A stretch of 64,000 bases of DNA, from contig NZ_VFPP01000001.1 in the NCBI RefSeq assembly GCF_006716745.1, forward strand, positions 2,604,001 to 2,668,000, in the 5' to 3' direction. A program made the position numbers and the translations under genes. Source of the DNA: Saccharothrix saharensis. Lineage in GTDB: Bacteria; Actinomycetota; Actinomycetes; Mycobacteriales; Pseudonocardiaceae. Within the stretch, counting starts at the first letter, position 1. The number at the start of each line of letters is the position of its first letter. This document shows, in pieces, positions 61,243-64,000 of this stretch. The notes below the pieces were generated by a model. It searched no databases, had not been told where the DNA came from, and was given only the letters and a program-made list of their open reading frames with translations.

Positions 61243-62559
61243 ATGCCCGGCGGAAGGAACTCAGCAGCGCGCACCATCCCGGACTTCTCGCGTGATCTGG
61301 TCGTCGCCGAACTCGGTTCCGCCCTGTTCTCCTCGTTCGCGCGCGAGGACCAGCGGCGCAAGGGCGTCGAGTACCTGAACGGCCTGCTCCGGGCCGGCGG
61401 CCGCAAGTCGATCCGCAACATCGCCCAGGCCGTGGGCGGCCAGGGGACCGAGCAGTACCTGCACCACTTCATCAGCGACTCGACGTGGGGCTGGGGGCCG
61501 GTGCGCAGGGCGTTGGCCGAGCACGTGCGCCGGGTCGCCGAGCCGGACGCGTGGGTGGTGCGGCCGATGCTGATCCCCAAGGCGGGCAAGCACTCCGTCG
61601 GCGTGGCCCGGCGGTTCTGCCCCGAGCTCGGCCAGACCCTCAACGCGCAGCAGGCCATGGGCGTGTGGGCGGCGTCCGACGACGTCACCGTGCCGGTCGA
61701 CTGGCGGCTGCACCTGTCGCAGGCGTGGGTGCAGGACGCGGGTCGGCGCAGCCGCGCCGCGATCCCGGACTGGGTGCGCGCGGAGACCGAGGGCGAGTGC
61801 GCCATCGAGGCGTTCCTGGGGACGGACGCCCGGCTGGACTTCCCGGACCGGCCGCTGGTGCTGGACGCGCGCGGGATGGACGTGCACGCCGCCGTCGCCC
61901 GCCTGCACCCCACCACACCGCTGCTGATGCGGATCAGCGGCACGCAGGGTTTCACCGTGCTCGACCCGGCCGTGGCCCGCCGCGGCGCGGAACCGCTGCC
62001 GGCGCGGCAGATCATGGGCATGGCCCGGGAGACCCACAAGCCGGTCGCGGGCCGCTGGCCACTGCTGGCGGCGACCGTGCGCGTCGGCGTGCCGGGCCTG
62101 GGCGGCCGCGCGGGCGACCCCGTTCGGGTCGGTGTCGGGGTCGGACAGGCCGGCCAGGCGGGAGCCCCCGGTCAGACCGCGCGGATCGGTGCGGCGGGCC
62201 GGGCGCGGGTCGGTGAGCTCGTGCTGCTGGGCGTCGGTTCGGCCGGTCAGTCGTGGCCCGCCGAGTTGTGGCTGTCCAACCAGCCCGACGTGGACGCCGC
62301 GACCTTGTTGCACACCAGCCGGTTCATCGACCGCGTCGACCACGACTTCGCCCGGTTCGGGGACCGGGTCGGGTTGCGCGACTTCACCGGCCGGTCGTTC
62401 GCGGGCTGGCACCGGCACACCACGCTGGCGTCCGCGGCCCACGCCGTGCTCGCGCTGGCCGACTCCGCCCACCGCGGCGGCTGGCCGAGCTGGACCGACG
62501 AACCGGCCACTGTGGACTACCACTACCCGCTCACGGACGAGCTGCCGCCCGCCCAGTGA
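61243..62559 (+). CDS. IS701-like transposase homologue, probably domesticated (copy 2)
   Basis: A protein of 438 aa from the ATG at 61243 (AGAGAGG upstream). It is homologous to the gene at 17.2 kb: DQRRKGVEYLNGLLRAGGRKSIRNIAQ, GKHSVGVARRFCPELGQ, PVDWRLHLSQAW, PLVLDARGMDVHAA and a C-terminal FTGRSFAGWHRHTTLASAAHA. The expected DDTG before HSVGV reads RPMLIPK, so the first catalytic Asp is lost, as in the other copy. No terminal repeats were found. Family homology is clear, but an active element is unlikely. Placement at both ends of the 18-61 kb biosynthetic block is notable. Confidence 0.82.
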   Translation: MPGGRNSAARTIPDFSRDLVVAELGSALFSSFAREDQRRKGVEYLNGLLRAGGRKSIRNIAQAVGGQGTEQYLHHFISDSTWGWGPVRRALAEHVRRVAEPDAWVVRPMLIPKAGKHSVGVARRFCPELGQTLNAQQAMGVWAASDDVTVPVDWRLHLSQAWVQDAGRRSRAAIPDWVRAETEGECAIEAFLGTDARLDFPDRPLVLDARGMDVHAAVARLHPTTPLLMRISGTQGFTVLDPAVARRGAEPLPARQIMGMARETHKPVAGRWPLLAATVRVGVPGLGGRAGDPVRVGVGVGQAGQAGAPGQTARIGAAGRARVGELVLLGVGSAGQSWPAELWLSNQPDVDAATLLHTSRFIDRVDHDFARFGDRVGLRDFTGRSFAGWHRHTTLASAAHAVLALADSAHRGGWPSWTDEPATVDYHYPLTDELPPAQ

Positions 62560-62566
62560 CACGCGC

Positions 62567-62606
62567 CGGAGCACGGGCCGACGTCACCACGTCGGCCCGT
62601 GCTCCG
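62567..62606. terminator. Perfect 18-bp hairpin terminator
   Basis: Arms 62567-62584 and 62589-62606 pair without mismatch around a 4-base loop, directly after the transposase-like gene. It is the strongest hairpin in the window and serves the + strand transcript. Confidence 0.92.
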
Positions 62607-62634
62607 CTGTCGGCACGACGAACGGACGACAGGC

Positions 62635-62667
62635 AGGAACCGGCGCCCTGGGGAGACGCCGGTTCCT
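62635..62667 (-). terminator. Perfect 11-bp hairpin after the acyl-CoA-dehydrogenase-like gene
   Basis: Arms 62635-62645 and 62657-62667 pair fully around an 11-base loop, 17 bases after the - strand gene stop. It is the likely terminator of that gene, facing the preceding + strand terminator. Confidence 0.82.
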
Positions 62668-62683
62668 TGGTCCGGGTGCGGGA

Positions 62684-63859
62684 TCAGATGTAGGGGGTGC
62701 CGGGGTCCATGCCGAGCAGCACGCGGCCCTGGAGCTCCATGTTGGCGTTGTACTGGATCAGCGCGTGCAGGGACAGGGCCTCGATGTCGCGGCGGAACCG
62801 GCCGAGGGCCACGTCGTTGCGGATCACCGAGCCGCCACCGGCGCTGAACAGCAGCTCCACCGCTTCTTTGGCCAACTGGGCGGCGTAAGTCGTCTGACCG
62901 CGGACGATCGCCTTCTCCTCGTTGGTCAGTTCCTCCCGCGCGTCCGCGCGCTCCTGGATCACCTTGTGCCACACCGACGCGAACGCCTCGGCCGCGTCGA
63001 TCTTGTTCTTGGCGATGGCGACCTGCATCTGGGTCAGCGGGTGCTCGCTCTGCTCGGTCCACGGCGTGTAGGTGATGCCGCGGCCCGGCAGCCGCTTGAG
63101 GAACTCCTCGTAGGCACCGCGCGCCATGCCGGTGAAGATGCCGGAGATGATGGCCATCACCAGGCTCATCAGGCCGTAGGCGCGACCGTCGGAGCCGTCG
63201 TCGCTGCGGCCCTCGACCGTGCCCGCCAGCACGTCGGCGTACTTCACCACGCGGTGCTCGGGCACGAAGACGTTGTCCGCGACCGAGGTCGTGCTGCCGG
63301 TCGCCGCCGCGCCCATCACGTCCCAGTCGTCCAGGATGGTCAGCTCGCTGACCGGGATGAGCATCATCATGGTGCTCGACGTGCCGTCGGGCTCTTCGAG
63401 CAGGGCGTTGACCAGGTTCCAGTCCGCGCCGCGGACACCGGTGTTGAAGTTCCACTTGCCGCTGACGACGTAGCCGCCGTCGGTCTTGGTGATGGTGGCG
63501 GTCGGCGGGATCGTGCCGGAGACGCGGACCGAGCCGCCCGCGAAGACGTCCTCCTGCGCCGCGTCCGGGAAGAGCCGCACGGTCCACGCGGTGTGCACCC
63601 ACACCATCGTGACCCAGCCGGTCGCGCCGCAGCCCCGGCTGATCTCGGAGATGACCTTCGCCATGTCGGCCGCGGAGTAGGCCAGGCCCCCGAACCGCGC
63701 GGGCACGCCCATCCGGAACACGCCCGCCTTCTCCTGCAGGGCGATGTTCTCGTCCGGGATCCACCGGTTCCGGTCGGCCTCGGCACCGTTCTGGCGGAGA
63801 GTGGGGATCATCTCCCGCACGGCTTCCAGCATTGCCTCGGGTGACACGTCGGTCGACAT
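62684..63859 (-). CDS. Acyl-CoA-dehydrogenase-fold flavoprotein (second copy)
   Basis: A protein of 391 aa. The three-domain fold shows VFRMGVPARFGGLAYSAADM, GCGATGWVTMVWVHTAWTVRLF, GYVVSGKWNFNTGVRGADWNLV and a C-terminal helical domain. It resembles the HpaB/DszC/nitrososynthase-like group more than catabolic dehydrogenases. The start at 63859 has GAAGGAAGG upstream. It is a paralogue in fold of the 20.7-kb gene but divergent in sequence. The flavin reductase at 45.9 kb could serve it. Substrate unknown; hydroxylation of the dihydro-3-hydroxyanthranilate-derived ring or N-oxidation are alternatives. Nothing is seen in the remaining 141 bp to the window edge. Confidence 0.88.
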   Translation of the reverse strand: MSTDVSPEAMLEAVREMIPTLRQNGAEADRNRWIPDENIALQEKAGVFRMGVPARFGGLAYSAADMAKVISEISRGCGATGWVTMVWVHTAWTVRLFPDAAQEDVFAGGSVRVSGTIPPTATITKTDGGYVVSGKWNFNTGVRGADWNLVNALLEEPDGTSSTMMMLIPVSELTILDDWDVMGAAATGSTTSVADNVFVPEHRVVKYADVLAGTVEGRSDDGSDGRAYGLMSLVMAIISGIFTGMARGAYEEFLKRLPGRGITYTPWTEQSEHPLTQMQVAIAKNKIDAAEAFASVWHKVIQERADAREELTNEEKAIVRGQTTYAAQLAKEAVELLFSAGGGSVIRNDVALGRFRRDIEALSLHALIQYNANMELQGRVLLGMDPGTPYI

Positions 63860-64000
63860 GGCTTTCCTTCCTTCGGGATGGCGTGGACAGCTGTGTGACT
63901 CGCTGATGATCGACGCCGGAATCGCGCCCCAGTTCGTGGCCCGGGAATCGGTGCGGCTATTCGACCGGTCGAATCCGCACGTCGCCGACCCCTTCGCCAC

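Overview
The window is a very GC-rich, densely coded actinobacterial chromosome segment. GTG starts and 4-bp ATGA/GTGA stop-start overlaps are frequent. It also carries a GlgE/TreS trehalose-glycogen locus, F420-type oxidoreductases, a mycobacterial-type adenosine kinase, a type II DAHP synthase and rare TTA codons in regulators. I infer a filamentous actinomycete, most likely Pseudonocardiales (Saccharothrix, Actinosynnema or Lentzea-like). The order is an inference and was not tested against a database. I saw no rRNA, tRNA or CRISPR array.

Layout. 0-2.3 kb (-): start of treS and all of glgE. 2.4-5.5 kb (-): a small redox and detoxification operon (LLM oxidoreductase, SnoaL-like, ABM-like, SDR, VOC), divergent from an MmyB-type regulator. 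6.5-8.0 kb (-): a 14-TM MFS exporter. 8.4-17.1 kb (+): an unfamiliar eight-gene operon (two SnoaL/NTF2-like proteins, two DJ-1/PfpI proteins, a ThDP enzyme, an AGE-type sugar epimerase, a GlgX-type debranching enzyme and a STAS protein). 17.2-18.4 kb (+): a transposase-like gene that has lost a catalytic residue.

18.4-29.6 kb (-) is the highlight: twelve tightly coupled genes. It begins with a lysine N6-hydroxylase, a cupin, a methionyl-tRNA-synthetase-like ligase and a D-amino-acid-oxidase-like flavoprotein. This is the known hydrazine (N-N bond) machinery that makes hydrazinoacetate from lysine and glycine. It continues with two ATP-grasp ligases, a BBE-type oxidase, an acyl-CoA-dehydrogenase-like flavoprotein with its flavin reductase, a small lipocalin-like protein, an O6-alkylguanine-DNA alkyltransferase and a membrane protein. 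An NB-ARC regulator and an MFS exporter lie upstream.

32.8-45.7 kb is mixed: a PEP-mutase-family enzyme, an ABC-exporter operon with a frameshifted permease, a decayed WD40 gene beside a CU044_2847-family gene, a tandem PAP2 phosphatase, a secreted GH6 cellulase, and secreted or lipoprotein genes.

45.9-63.9 kb looks like a second biosynthetic arm: carboxylic acid reductase, methyltransferase, SAM synthetase, adenosine kinase and flavin reductase, with a MarR regulator, a TTA-containing PucR-type regulator and phzC/phzD/phzE homologues making trans-2,3-dihydro-3-hydroxyanthranilate. A second defective transposase-like gene and a second acyl-CoA-dehydrogenase-like flavoprotein close the window.

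Working hypothesis (inference): the two arms together, or each alone, make an N-N bonded metabolite with no NRPS or PKS, using ATP-grasp ligation. The alkyltransferase would give self-protection against a DNA-alkylating product. I do not recognise the product.
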